This document shows positions 1 to 11,432 of a stretch of DNA of 64,000 nucleotides, in pieces (within the stretch, counting starts at the first letter, position 1; every line of letters starts with the position of its first letter). A program made the translations under genes and the position numbers. Origin of the DNA: Piliocolobus tephrosceles (lineage: Eukaryota; Chordata; Mammalia; Primates; Cercopithecidae); the NCBI RefSeq assembly GCF_002776525.5, contig NC_045447.1:17799068-17863067 (forward strand), given 5' to 3'. The notes under the pieces are model-generated. The model was not told where the DNA came from, ran no database searches, and saw only the letters and a list, made by a program, of their open reading frames with translations.

Positions 1-126
1 ATACATATTTCTGTTAAACCACATCTTCCCCATTATATGGTCAGGAAGTTGTATTTTTAGACTCAAGGGCAAAGAATTATCTGTCTTAAGAGAATACAGC
101 CAAAGCAATGTAAAATATGAACTTAC

Positions 127-320
127 CAATTCATTTTTTGTGTTTAAGTCACTCTTGAGTTCCTCACAGCTCTGTTTCTGTAACATGGCCTCCTCTTTCA
201 ATGATTTGTTCAATTTATCTTGATTTTTAATTTCCTCAAGAAACCTTGTTTGTTTGCTCTTAAGCTCTTCAGTTTCTATCATCTTTTTTTCTAGGTCTCT
301 TTCCAGTCTTTCTACTTCTT
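127..320 (-). CDS. CNTRL: CNTRL coding exon 7, start of coiled coil
   Basis: The acceptor ttgacag lies just before 320 and the donor GTAAGT begins at 126. The 194-nt exon starts with the last two bases of a split Glu codon and ends on a codon boundary. It encodes residues about 270-334, rich in Glu and Lys with hydrophobic heptad spacing (EVERLERDLEKK ... NTKNEL), which is the entry to the long coiled coil. The next exon lies outside the window. Confidence 0.94.
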
Positions 321-694
321 CTGTCAATGAAAATTTCATAGTTTATTTATCATTATATTTCCTATTTTTAAAAAGGTAAGAATATTTCTCAAAACAATAG
401 CAAAAAAAGTCTAAAAATATCATAAGCACAATTCTACTTTTAAAATTAGCCACCACGGTTTTGGAAAAAAGACTATCCTGATCTTGAAATTGATTTATAT
501 TAAGAGGCAAGAAGACATCATTTTGATGACATTTTTAAAAGACGAATACTTTACTTCCAAGTATTTAATCCAAATAGTGTGCTGATAAATGAGTTTTTTT
601 CTAGGTGACCTTTGAAAAACATGCAATATTTGATCTGACATTAGTAATTACATTTAAAAGGATGCTGCAAATGTATTTGCAAAATTTTGTATTA
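321..694. other. CNTRL intron, AT-rich
   Basis: AT-rich intron sequence just upstream (in gene direction) of exon 7. I recognise no repeat or RNA gene in it. Confidence 0.6.
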
Positions 695-1230
695 TCTTAA
701 AATTATTCAATGGCTTTCTGTTACTCTTAGGATAAGATCCAACAGGCTTGCAAAAAGCTGATAAAGCTCTTCATAATTTGGACTCAACCTCCCTCTTCTG
801 CCTCATCTTCAAGCATACTCTACTGTAGCTTTCTTAAAGTGATTCCATTTCTTCAGATTTATGATGCCTCTTCTCACCTATAGGCTTTTATTCACACACT
901 TTCCCTAGAACTGTCTTCCTCTACCTCCTACTGAGCTATTTTGCATCCTCCAGGTCTTAAGTTTTAAAAAATATATATTGAGAAGCCTGCCCAGGCCCTA
1001 TCCTGTCGCCAGGTTAGATGATTCTGAAGTATGTTCCCACGCTACCCTGAAATTCTGCTTGGCCCTTGTCACACAGGGAGTTGTAAAATGTGATCAAATA
1101 GCTTAGCTGTCTGCCTTCCCCGACTAAAGTGTCACAAAAGCAGAAATTACATCTATCTGGCTCACCTAGACTAGATCCTAAGAGCCTAGCACATTAAACT
1201 CTCCTAATTAATATCTGAAGGCATGAAGAA
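695..1230 (+). mobile_element. L2 LINE relic
   Basis: Old LINE2-like 3' region. The phrasing 'caatggctttctgttactct' and 'aggataagatccaac', followed by the run of Ser/Pro/Leu-type pyrimidine-rich sequence, is typical of decayed L2 ORF2. It is heavily mutated and lacks a clear 3' end. Confidence 0.65.
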
Positions 1231-1513
1231 ACCATAAGTAGTCTAACCATTTCCCCCAAAAGTTATCTAGATGACTTTCCTTTGCATTATTAATATTTTT
1301 AATGATTCCAAAATATAAACTTCAGAATAACAAATGTTGAGTTAGGGAGATTCCAAACTAATAAAAACTTGCCACGTTTGTCCAGTATTGGATCAAATCA
1401 TATGAAATTGCCAGTTTTGCAGATCAAAACGGACTAACACTAATTTCAAATGAACATACAGGCTCATTTCCCAACACTCTAAATTGGCTATTTCATACTT
1501 TCCTCTTTCTTTC

Positions 1514-1806
1514 TTTTTTTTTTTTTTTTTGAGACAGTCTTGCTCTGTCGCCCAGGCTGGAGTGCAGTGGCGTGAACTCTGCTCACTACAAGCTCCGCCT
1601 CCTAGGTTCACGCCACTCTCCTGCCTCAGCCTCCCGAGTAGCTGGGACTACAGGTGCCTGCCACACGCCGGCTAATTTTTTGTACTTTTAGTAGAGATGG
1701 GGTTTCACGGTGTTAGCCAGGATGGTCTCGATCTCCTGACCTCGTGATCCGCCCGCCTTGGCCTCCCAAATTGCTGGTATTACAGGCGTGAGCCACCGTG
1801 CCCAGC
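1514..1806 (-). mobile_element. Alu, full length
   Basis: The poly-T start (1514-1530), 'gagacagtcttgctctg' and the end 'gccaccgtgcccagc' mark a complete antisense Alu, probably AluY-like. The flanks 'catactttcctctttct' (about 1494-1510) and 'cataccttcctctttct' (about 1808-1824) are a target-site duplication with one mismatch. Confidence 0.92.
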
Positions 1807-2102
1807 TCATACCTTCCTCTTTCTTCTCAAACTTCCCATGCACCTTCTTCTATTTTCTCTCTCACCTGATGATCTCACATTTAATTAAGAAAATGACCCC
1901 ATCAATAAGAACTCCCTATTTTCCCACCACCACAGCAACAAAACTACCCACACCTGCACATATCTTCTCTCCTTTCTGAAGGAGAAAATGTCACTCCTAC
2001 CAAGGGGATGATTTTTTCCTTTTTTTCTCTAATCTCATTCTTTTGTCTTCTCAAGAACCAAAAGAATTGAGCCATGTCTTGTTTCTCCACTCTGTGTTCA
2101 GC

Positions 2103-2392
2103 TTTTTTTTTAGACAGAGTCTCGCTCTGTCATCCAGGCTGAAGTGCAGTGGCACCACATCCGCTCACAGCAGCCTCTGTCTGCCAGGCTCAAGTGATTC
2201 TCCTCTCTCAGCCTCCCAAGTAGCTGAGATTACAGGTGCCCGTCACCACACCCAGCTAATTTTTGTATTTTTAATAGAGATGGGGTTTTGCTATGTTAGC
2301 TAGGCTGGTCTCAAACTCCTGACCTCAAGTGATCCACCTGCCTTGGCCTCCCAAAGTGCTGGGATTACAGGTGTAAATTGCTACACCTGTCC
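2103..2392 (-). mobile_element. Alu, full length
   Basis: Antisense Alu from a short poly-T ('gagtctcgctctgtc') to the mutated head at 'gtgtaaattgctacacctg'. The flanking 'ctccactc' on both sides may be what remains of a target duplication. Confidence 0.88.
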
Positions 2393-2569
2393 TCCACTCA
2401 GCTTTTGAATATTCTGTTCATTTGTTTTTTTGTTTTCTGGCTTTGAGGTTTACTGCACTTGTTGTTTCTGCCCATTTCCTGGTCTGGAAGCCACTGGTGA
2501 ATTTTTGATTTTTGATTTTTGATCTTTTAAAAAAATTATTTATTAAGTACTAGAAGAGACATTGTGGGA

Positions 2570-4185
2570 GAAAATTTCAAATCTCCAGCCAAATGTCTCC
2601 CTCCTATTCATTCTCCAATCCATTATAATCTAGCATCTGTCCCCACCATTTCTTAACTACTCCTGTCAAGATCATTATCATCTGTTGCCAATCTAAAGCA
2701 CTTCTCTGCTTATCTCACTTAATATCTCAGCAACATTCAACAGAGTTGACCACTTCCTCTCTTGAAAACTTCTCTGGGCTATTTCCCACTATTTCCTGGT
2801 TTTCTTCTACCTTGCTGGCCTCTCTTTCTCAGCTTCCTTAGCAGACTACTTTTCTTCCTTCTCCCAGCCACTGCCTGGGTAAGCTGATTTCTATGGAATT
2901 TAATGTCATTTTTATGCTGATGTGACTCAGCATAAAATTTGTATGGCTAGTCCAGATCTCTTTAAACTCCAGACTCACATTTCTGACTCTTTATTTGACA
3001 CCTCCACTTAGCTGTCTTACAGACATTTCAAACTGAGCATGTCCTAAACAAACCTCTGAATTCTCCATTTTTATAAATGATATCTCCATCTAGCCACTTA
3101 CTTGAACCAAAAGCCTGGGGATTATCCAATCCATTAGAAAATGCTGCTACTTCTACCTTCAAAACTGATCCATCTATCTTTCATTTCCACATCCAACATG
3201 TTAAGTACAGGCCATCAATGTTTCTAACCTGGATCACTCCTATCCAAGTGTCAACCAGGGCTGACTCTGCTTAGCTTTCAAGATCTTGTGACTGCATTCA
3301 GATGGTATGGCATAGACTCCAGCCTAGATTACTACACTGGCCTCCTAATAGGTCCCTTCATCTCCGTTTTCCCTGCTCCAAATCATTCTACTATGTATCA
3401 AAAATGATGTCCTATCCCTGCTTAAAAATTGTCAATGGCAGCTGGGCATGGTGGCTCATGCCTGTAATCCCAGCACTTTGGCAGGCCGAAGTGGGCGGAT
3501 CATCTGAGGTTGGGAGTTCGAGACCAGCCTGACCCTGTCAGAGAAACCAGAGAAACCCCATCTCTACTAAAAATTAAAAATTAGCCTGGTGTGGTGGTGT
3601 GTGCTTGTAATCCCAGCTACTTGGGAGGCTGAGGCAGGAGAATCGTTTGAACTTGGGAGATAGAGGTTGCAGTGAGCTGAGATCGTACCATCGCACTCCA
3701 GCCTGGGCAACAAGAGCGAAACTGTGTCTCAAAAAAAAAATTGTCAATGGCTTTCCACTGCAGCTGAAATAAAATACAAATTCCAAGGCCCTGTGCCATC
3801 TCACACCTACCTATGTCTACGTACTTTTTATTGAGCTGTCCTCCAGTCTATCTGATTTTCTTTCACTTCCTTAAACTCACAGGGTCTTTTGAACCTCAAA
3901 GAACAAGCTGCTCCCTCCTCTTAACGCCATTCTTCACGCGGCTAACCCTCTCTTCTCTTTGTTTTCAGGTTAAATGTCACTCCCTCAGAAAGCCATTCCT
4001 TTATGCCACAAAGAAGGCTCCCCTCTGTCACTTTATCTGATTTATTTGCTTTTTGTCTGTCTTCTCTGCCAAAACATAAGCTGCATGGATGCCAGCACCA
4101 TATGTCTTGCTCCCCATTGTATCCTTAGTGCCAAATACAGTGCCTGATTCACAGTATACATTCAGTAAATATTTGTTGAATTGAT
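2570..4185 (+). mobile_element. L2 LINE relic, split by an Alu
   Basis: A long decayed L2. It ends with the diagnostic 3' terminus 'cagtaaatatttgttgaatt' at about 4164-4184, preceded by 'tatccttagtgccaaatacagtgcctgattcac'-type sequence. The Alu at 3440-3740 interrupts it, and L2 sequence resumes directly after the target duplication. Several decayed ORF2 pieces can be seen in frames on the plus strand. Confidence 0.8.
3440..3740 (+). mobile_element. Alu with perfect TSD, inside L2
   Basis: Sense Alu ('gctgggcatggtggctcatg' to an A10 tail). A perfect 16-bp target duplication, AAAAATTGTCAATGGC, flanks it at 3424-3439 and 3736-3751, showing insertion into the older L2. Confidence 0.93.
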
Positions 4186-4310
4186 TTATGCTGCCATTTC
4201 CTGTGTACATTGTAATAGCATTATAAAGTTCATAATACATATTTCTAGATAACTTCTAAAACTAAATTCCTCCCTCACCCAAATTTATTATTTTTTAAGT
4301 TTAATCTTAC

Positions 4311-4497
4311 CTAAACTGAATCTCTCAAAAGCCTCCTGTCTATCCTGAGTGGTTACTGGCTGACCTTCCAAACTTTCCAGTGAACGGAGGTGGAAAATGG
4401 TAAACTGGAGGTAATGAGGAAGGGTCACAATTGGATTTTCAACTAGGATCAGAGAAATCAAATCTTGAAGCGGTTTCAACTTGCTTATATCTTGGAG
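4311..4497 (-). CDS. CNTRL: CNTRL coding exon 6, last LRRs and LRR cap
   Basis: The acceptor tttcag ends at 4498 and the donor GTAAGA begins at 4310. The 187-nt exon covers residues about 208-269 plus the first base of a split Glu codon. It encodes the LRR stretch LQDISKLKPLQDLISLILV and the LRR cap ending in QDRQEAFERFSL, a conserved closing block of centriolin's repeat domain. Confidence 0.95.
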
Positions 4498-4689
4498 CTG
4501 AAATGATATAACATTAGTATTGGTATAATGTAATTTAAAAATCATAGCATACCTAAAGTAAGTTACAAATCAACTAAATTTAACATGGCAAGGAATCTAC
4601 TCATGAAACCAATTACCCAAAAGTAGTGGTAATACTTTTGGGTATTTCCAGTATGGAAAGGGAGTATATGAGTATTTATGGTGTATTTG

Positions 4690-4890
4690 GGCAGTATTAG
4701 GCATTTTCCATACACTGTTTCATTTATGACTCCTCACAACAACCTATCACGTAAGTATCATCTTAATTTTACAGATGAAGAAACTCAGAATCAAAGAAGT
4801 TAGGTGACTTGCCCAGAGTTCAAAGCCTGTAAGTGAATGAAACAGGATTTGAATTCAAGTTTGTGTAACTCTCAACTTTGTCTTTTCGTT
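4690..4890 (-). mobile_element. MIR SINE
   Basis: Antisense MIR: 'acagatgaagaaactcagaa', 'gtgacttgcccagag' and 'ggatttgaattcaagt' match the reverse complement of the MIR core and tRNA-related part. Confidence 0.85.
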
Positions 4891-5934
4891 ATACTGATTC
4901 AACAAATCAAAAAAATGAATGGTTATAAAAAATATTTTGGCAAATCTTCAGATAACTGTGCTATAATTGATAGTTTATTCAGATAGTTTATTCTCAACCT
5001 AAAAATGATGAGAAACAGTACTCCAAATAGCTAGTACAAATAAATCTTCTCTCCCAAGTGAATGTGCAGCACTCTTCATAATGCCAATGTCAAATATCAA
5101 CAGGGTGAGGACAGCATACAAAATTAGAAATAAATATTTATTGATTTTCCTATTGCACAGCTGACACTAAGTTGACACTATTTAAGGATCAACTACTTCA
5201 GGAATATTTATGGCAAATTTTAGATCTATGGCTACCTCATCCCATCATCCCATAGCGTCAACAGCTCCAAGGTGATGCTGTACAACGTGGGTTTGGGCTT
5301 GGGCTCTGAGGCTCCTGGACTGTCACAGGATAAAATCAGAAAGCATAGGTATTGTTAACAACACGGCATTAAATGAATATTGCTTCTTCTTATTGGCCTC
5401 CACTGGTGAAGGCTTAAAGAATATAGCTTTAGACTTATTTAGTGTTTTAAAGTTTTTTTTTAAAGCATTTTTCACATCTATCATTTCATCTGAGCCCCCA
5501 TAATACCCCTGTAAAGAAGGCAGTATAGGGACTATTTTCCCCAAACAGTGAGTTTTAGAGGGATTAAAGAATTCTCCAAGGTCATTGAAGGCAATTCTAT
5601 AGAGACTCATCTTTGAAGTCACATTTTTCATTTTCTATTCTACAACTGATGTTCTTTAAATTAAGCACAATTTTCCCAATTTTAATACAAATTTAAATAA
5701 ATTAACATTTTTAATAAGCAAATGCTTATTAAATACCTTGCAGTGAATAAATACCATAAGAAAATCATAAACTATACTCCAGAGAAAAATATACAACATC
5801 ATCCAAATATGTAAATCATGATAACAAAGTTGCTCTATTATGAAAAGCCAGTGATCAACCTCTTGTAACACCTAACACCATAATCAAAATAAACTGGTAA
5901 ATTTGAAATTAAAAGTTAATACTGTCAAAAAAAA
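4891..5934. other. CNTRL intron 5, unassigned
   Basis: AT-rich intron sequence. ORFs of up to about 100 codons occur by chance on the minus strand (for example 5323-5631) but have no recognisable domain or codon bias. The piece around 5470-5600 ('cccctgtaaagaaggcag...') may be a worn MIR, but I cannot support that firmly. Confidence 0.55.
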
Positions 5935-6140
5935 AACCCAGAACTTTCTTCCAGGCATTCAGTGATCTGGATTCTGGCACAAAATGTGACTCTGGATAAG
6001 GGACTTAACCTGTCCTAGACCTACTCGTTACTACCTAACTCATAGCGATAGAAAAATAATCCCTGTACCGCTTTCTTAACAAGAGTGTTATGAGGCTCAC
6101 ATGAAATGATAAATGTAAAAATGCTAAGAGATCAACTCTA
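5935..6140 (+). mobile_element. MIR SINE, worn
   Basis: 'ctggattctggcacaaaatg', 'gactctggataagggactta' and 'tgaggctcacatgaaatgat' resemble the sense MIR body. Divergence is high. Confidence 0.55.
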
Positions 6141-6338
6141 GGTTACTATGGAACCCATGCAAAATGAGGACTGCTTGTATTTAATGAATCTAGAAAATCA
6201 TGGGCTATGTCTCAATCTAGTGTTTAGACAAAGAACTAAAACTTTAAAAGAAGAAATCCCGTTTTTAAAAAACTTAGATATGTTTAATATTTTATTTTTC
6301 AACAAGTCTAAAAATTCCTGCTATTTTGAACAACTTAC

Positions 6339-6480
6339 CGATGATATCTTGTTGCCTTTCAAATTGAGGACTCGCAAAGATTTTAACTTCTTCCCTAACC
6401 ATACTGGAATATGCTCAATTTCATTTCCTGCAAGGTTAAGCTTTTGCAGATTACACATATTTTCTATGCCTTCAATTTTG
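6339..6480 (-). CDS. CNTRL: CNTRL coding exon 5, leucine-rich repeats
   Basis: The acceptor ctttccag ends at 6481 and the donor GTAAGT begins at 6338. The 142-nt exon completes a split Ser codon (AG+C) and ends in phase 0. It covers residues about 160-207 with two LRR units, recognisable in CNLQKLNLAGNEIEHIP and LKSLRVLNLKGNKISS. Confidence 0.95.
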
Positions 6481-6499
6481 CTGGAAAGCAAAGGATAAA

Positions 6500-7860
6500 A
6501 TAAAATTTAGTAAGTATAATTATGGAGTCTCTCATTGTATTTTTAGAATAAACAGCCTTAGCTCCATGTGAGATTACTTTTCATAATGATAATTTATCAA
6601 CTCTTTTCATAAATGAGAACAAAGAAAAGTGGCTAAAGCCAAATTTACCAGAACAACTAAACTGCCAACCCTTTTATTACTATGCCAGGAATCCTATCCA
6701 TCTTATTATTAGACTTTGCAACTCCATAACATAGAAAAGAAAAATTTGTCCATGGCAATCTCACCAACTACTGCGAACAATACTAGCAAACAGACAGCAC
6801 AGAGCTGGGAAACTCAATAGTACCCTGTTCTATCTGCTACATTCCTGTCCAAAAGATGTTCTTAATTATTGCCTTAAGTCATCATAAAAAGATTAGCTAT
6901 GCCAGCAGGTTATGGGAGCCCATAGATGATACTGTATTTATGAATATAAGTAATTTAATCAGAACTTTTAAATAAAGCATTTATCACACATATTGATGAA
7001 TTCTGACTGATGAAGCTTTTTCCCAAGTCACTTCTAGTTTATTTGTCAATTTAATTCCTTGGTCAATTTTCTATACTGCACAAATACTTCAGGGCTTCTA
7101 TCTACACTGGGTAAATATTTCTAAGCTTCTCTACTTTCACTTTTATTTTGCTGAAAATATTTTCATCAGAATCAACTTTTTATACAACTTTTATAATAAG
7201 GGTTTGGTTCATTAACCATTTTTTTTTCACTTCAGTTTTGTCATATCAGAACTTCTGCCATTGCTATTCATTTTCTTGGCCATTCTATTTACCAAGTCTA
7301 ACTTGGGGGGAAAGCATACAGATATTAATAATTTCAAGATTTGATTGTTGTATCATTTTGTCTATAACAAGTTTTCTATATGCAGTTTTAGCCACTGTCA
7401 GTTTTAGTATATTTATTTCTCACAGTAATATTTATTATGAATTAGAAACAAGATTGAGAGCATATTTCTTGTAGCAATGAGCAAAGAACATCAGAATCAA
7501 AACAGATTAGAACATCTTGGGGGTCAAAACGGCAAGGTTAAAACATTCTGCTTCATGTCAACATGCTTAATGTAATAAGGTAATAAAATCACAGACAATA
7601 TCTGAGAAAACTTCCTGTCATAAACTAAATTAAGATGTAATTTGGTGCTCAAAAATATATCTCTTTGATAATGCTAGATGTTATTCTGTACTTCAGTAAT
7701 GCCAAAACATAAAGACAGTTACCTACCATATGTGAAGAGATAGACATTCATTTGATCAATGAATAAAGATAAAAATATCTTCTGTTTCTGTGTCAAAGGA
7801 TTCTTTCAGTAATGTGGATAACATTAATCTACCTCTCTAACAAAATTACCTACAATGCTA
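6500..7860. other. CNTRL intron 4, unassigned
   Basis: AT-rich intron sequence without a recognised repeat. The plus-strand ORF at 7148-7474 is hydrophobic and AT-driven, and I do not regard it as a gene. Confidence 0.6.
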
Positions 7861-7886
7861 CCTAAAGATTTTGTTATATAACTCAC

Positions 7887-8017
7887 CTGATTTTGTTATA
7901 GGATAAGTTGAGTTCACGTAATTTTAACAGCTTGTCCAACTTTTCAATCTTCCCTATTAGATTATAGCTGAGATTCAGTACTTCAAGTTTAATACATTTT
8001 TCCAAATTCTCGATATA
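7887..8017 (-). CDS. CNTRL: CNTRL coding exon 4, leucine-rich repeats
   Basis: The acceptor ccaattag ends at 8018 and the donor GTGAGT begins at 7886. The 131-nt exon starts in phase 0 and ends after two bases of a Ser codon. It covers residues about 117-159 and holds LRR cores KLEVLNLSYNLIGKIEKL and KLRELNLSYNKI. Confidence 0.95.
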
Positions 8018-8019
8018 CT

Positions 8020-8690
8020 AATTGGAAACAAATGAATAACTACTTTACACAACAGATGCCTTGACATACAGTATAATATTTACATATGTGCATCAGGGGC
8101 TGTTTGATCAGTCATCAGAAAATAATATAACCTTACTGCTCTCCTGGACAATCCCTTGATGCAGCTCTCCTTGACTAGGAGTAATAACTCTACTCAAGCT
8201 ACCAAACTCTCCTTGCCCTTCAGGGGACAACGACATTGTCTACACACTAAGAAGCTCAAGACTATCCAACAAGATTTCCCTCACTATCATTCCCTCTACC
8301 TCAGTTTTGCTATACCTCTCCCTCTCATTCCCCTCTTTTCTTCCAAAAGGTAGTGCTATGGTTTTAGTTTATTTTCTGAAGATTTTGTTTGCTATAAAAT
8401 CTATATAACATGTATATATTTAAGCATATATAAATGTTTGCTATAAATTCTATAAAATATGTGTGTGTATATATATATATGCAAACAAGATCTTCAGAAA
8501 ATAAACACTGCTAACAAGGAAATGAAGACATCTTGTGACAGAGTGCAAGGCACCAACATGGCAGATTTTGCCAGTTGTGTTCACTACTCTAGCATTACTG
8601 CCTGGTGTAAATACTTGTTGACTAAAAGAATGAGAGTGCAACTGAGGACAGGGTGGCTAATTGTGATTGGGTGGTAACAGAAGGCATCGG
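8020..8690. other. CNTRL intron 3, AT-rich
   Basis: Holds a TA/GT-rich low-complexity tract at 8395-8483. Otherwise I see no recognised element. Two mutually antisense ORFs around 8450-8680 are chance products. Confidence 0.55.
8440..8483. repeat. (GT)n(TA)n simple repeat
   Basis: 'atgtgtgtgtatatatatatatg' and neighbouring AT runs form a short dinucleotide microsatellite. Confidence 0.8.
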
Positions 8691-8783
8691 CCTAGAGGAC
8701 AGAATGAGACCCTGTCTCAAAAAAAAGAGAAGACCTCACTAAGTTGAGACCTTAATAACAAGAAGCCAGCTGTATGAACATCT

Positions 8784-9051
8784 AGGTTGCCCAGGCTGGA
8801 GTATAATGGTGCGATCTCAGCTTACTGCAACCTCCACCTCCCGGGTTCCAGTGATTCTCCTGTCTCAGCCTTCTGGGTAGCTGGGATTACAGGCACCTGC
8901 CACTACGCCTGGCTAATTTTTGGTATTTTTAGTAGAGATGGGGTTTCACCATGTTGCCCAGGCTGGTCTCAAACTCCTGACCTCAGGTGATCTGCCCACC
9001 TCAGCCTCCCAAAGTGCTCGGATTACAGGCGTGAGCCACTGTGCCCGGCTG
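8784..9051 (-). mobile_element. Alu, 3'-truncated
   Basis: Antisense Alu that starts abruptly at 'gttgcccaggctggagt' with no poly-T and ends at 'gccactgtgcccggct'. A separate Alu-tail-like scrap ('gaatgagaccctgtctcaaa' plus an A-run) lies 60 bp upstream at 8700-8727 in the other orientation. Confidence 0.88.
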
Positions 9052-9426
9052 CTGCTTTTATTTTAACTTATTAAAATACATCTTTCATTAAACACAACTT
9101 TTAAGTCTTTATGCATGTTAAATCTGTCAATACTTTTCCTTTGTGGTACTAGGGTTAGTATTTGCTTAGGGGGACCTTCACCACTCTAAGATTTTTTAAA
9201 TATTCTCATATACTCTCTCTAATATTTTTAGAGCATCTCTCTTAGTTGGTTTTTTTTTTTTGTTTTGCTTTGTTTTCATTTAGTTCTTCACCCTTCTGGA
9301 ATTACTTTTTGTGAATAATATGTGGTAGAAATCTAAGGTTTTTTTCTTCCAATTAAAGGAATTAAGTTGCCTATTATAATGTGTTCATGTTGTATAGTTT
9401 ATGAATAAAGCTGTAAACACTCTGGA

Positions 9427-9990
9427 GCAGAAATTAGCAAACATTTTCTGTAAAAGGCTGATACGGTTTGGCTGTGTTCCCACCCAAATCTCATCTTGAA
9501 TTCCCATGTGTTGTGGGAGGGACCCAGTGGGAGGTAATTGAATCATAGGGGCAGGTCCCGTGCTGTTCTCATGATAGTAAGTCTCATGAGATCTGATGGT
9601 TATTATAAGGGGGAGTTTTCCTTCACAAGCTCACTTTTTGCCTTCTGCCATCTATGTAAGACGTGACTTGCTCCTCTTTGCCTTCCACCATGATTGTGAG
9701 GCTTCCCCAGCCACGTGGAACTGTAAGTCCAATTAAACCTCTTTCTTTTGTAAATTGCCCAGTCTTGGGTATGTCTTTATCAGCAGCATGAAAACGAACT
9801 AATACAAAGGCCAAATAGTAAATGTTTTTGGCTTTGTAGGCCATATAGTCTGTGGCAACTGCTAAGCTCTGCTACTGTAGTGCAAAAACAACCGTAGACA
9901 ATATGTAAACAAATAAGTGTGTTCCAACAAAACTTTACTTACAAAATAGCAGGCCTGATCTGGCCTGTAAGCTGTACTTTGCCAACCCCT
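9427..9990. mobile_element. hAT-type MER element split by an LTR
   Basis: The ends 'agcaaacattttctgtaaaa' (left) and 'tgtactttgccaacccctt' (right) are inverted, as in the hAT families whose termini read GGGGTCRGCAAACT. The interior phrases 'taaatgtttttggctttgta' and 'ttccaacaaaactttactta' fit. The LTR at 9458-9806 interrupts it. Confidence 0.65.
9458..9806 (+). mobile_element. Solo MST-type MaLR LTR with 5-bp TSD
   Basis: It starts TGATACGGTTTGGCTGTG and ends CGAACTAATACA, the hallmark ends of MSTA/MSTB LTRs (ERVL-MaLR). 'ccacccaaatctcatcttg', 'gtgggagggacccagtggg' and 'ccaccatgattgtgaggc' lie between. The 5-bp duplication AAGGC at 9453-9457 and 9807-9811 is intact. Only the LTR remains. Confidence 0.92.
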
Positions 9991-10194
9991 TCTCTACAGA
10001 GTCAATATTGTAGAGAATACTGAGTAATAGAAACCTGTTAATTTGGAGATGTCATATACTTCTGATTTAGAATATTCACTAGAAACAATAAAAGGTCTGC
10101 CACAAATTAGGTGACATTAGGATAATTTTTTTCGCAGTTTTAAAGCACAGAAAAGTTTAAAACAGTATCTATGCTCAGAAATTGTTTGTGCTAC

Positions 10195-10325
10195 CTTAAA
10201 TTTCTTGCCACCATCTTTAGAAAGAGAAAGGTTCAGAGACTTTATCAAGGCCAAATTGTCCTGTTTAGTAAGTTTTTTAATGAGGGCTTCTGTAATATAT
10301 CGAACTCCTGCATGTGAATCAGCTC
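10195..10325 (-). CDS. CNTRL: CNTRL coding exon 3
   Basis: The acceptor atttcag ends at 10326 and the donor GTAGCA begins at 10194. The 131-nt exon supplies two bases of a Gly codon and ends in phase 0. It encodes residues about 73-116 (ADSHAGVRYITEALIKKL ... SLSKDGGKKFK), the linker into the first leucine-rich repeat. Confidence 0.95.
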
Positions 10326-10514
10326 CTGAAATTACAGAAATAGATCATCATCAGTAGAGGAAAGACATGAATATCACAAAGAACAAGTCATTTTGATGTT
10401 AAATAACAAAAACAAAAATTAAGCCATGCATATACCAAGAAAAGCTGGCTATTTCTAATCATAATGTTTTAATAATGTTTTACTTCATAGCATTTCATAA
10501 CTATAATGAAGATG

Positions 10515-10740
10515 ATAATGGTTATATACACTATAAATATTTGCTGTGTGCCAAGCTTTGGGCTAAATGGTTTACATTTTTAAAATTTAATTTATACAAC
10601 AAACCTTTGAGATAGAAATTACTAATATCATCACTTATTTAAAAAACATCATTTGCTCAAGATCCTACAGCTAATTAAGGCACAAATCCAGAACTTGAAC
10701 CCAGTCAGAGGAATATAAAACTTGCACTTTTAACTATATG
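10515..10740 (-). mobile_element. MIR SINE
   Basis: Antisense MIR: 'tttgctgtgtgccaagcttt', 'aatttatacaacaaaccttt', 'gctcaagatcctacagctaa' and 'ccagaacttgaacccagtc' appear in the expected order. Confidence 0.82.
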
Positions 10741-11390
10741 AAGTTTTTTTTAGCTATATTTCCATGTTAGTTTTTAAAAATAAACTGGTAATAGTTGTTT
10801 GTTTTTTAGTAAATTCCAATCTAAAGTTCAGAAACACTGAAATTCTTAAATATCTTTTCCTATTTTTTTTATGGTGAGAAACTCTAAATTTGTTGTTTTT
10901 TTAAATAGAGAAAATCACAACATATTGTATAGAGCTAGAGTAGTCACTTGAGGGATGGCAAATCTGGTCTTATAACGTTCCTGGATATTGCTGTCAAAGA
11001 CTGTTAATGCCATATTACATTTTACAAAAGTAGCCCTAAAAACAAAATCATCTCTTGGTTCTTGCCTTATGAGTCAGAAAAAATTAATCCTGGGTTGAGA
11101 TCCAGGCTGTGAGTCAAAGATTCCCTAAGATTATTTATAAGTTAGTATTAAATTTATTTTGGTTCAAAATAAAATGATTTTTAAATTTAACTTGGCTGGT
11201 TCTGGGAAATAAAATTAATATTTGATTAATATTCTAAATTTGATAATATTCTAAAATATCAATCATATTAGTAATAACAATATGCCAACTAGCAGTAAAG
11301 ATATAGCATAAAACCAATGTTGTTAATGCTTACTAATAAAACGTGATTAGAGTTTAATGGCTATTATTTCACGACTTACCAAAGAATAAC
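10741..11390. other. CNTRL intron 2, unassigned AT-rich
   Basis: AT-rich sequence with no element I can name. Confidence 0.6.
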
Positions 11391-11393
11391 TTA

Positions 11394-11432
11394 CTTTTGA
11401 AGTCAAATGCTCTACCACTAAGCTATACCCCC
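11394..11432 (-). pseudogene. tRNA-Cys 5'-half retrocopy
   Basis: Read on the minus strand from 11432 it gives GGGGGTATAGCTTAGTGGTA followed by GAGCATTTGACTTCAAA. That matches the acceptor stem, D arm (A box TAGCTTAGTGG) and the 5' side of the anticodon arm of mammalian tRNA-Cys(GCA). The anticodon loop is altered, the B box and 3' half are missing, and unrelated sequence follows. It is a truncated, non-functional copy inside CNTRL intron 2. Confidence 0.75.

Noticed and set aside
6148..6498. A 116-codon plus-strand ORF
   Set aside because: It lies antisense across CNTRL exon 5 (6339-6480) and is a shadow of it.
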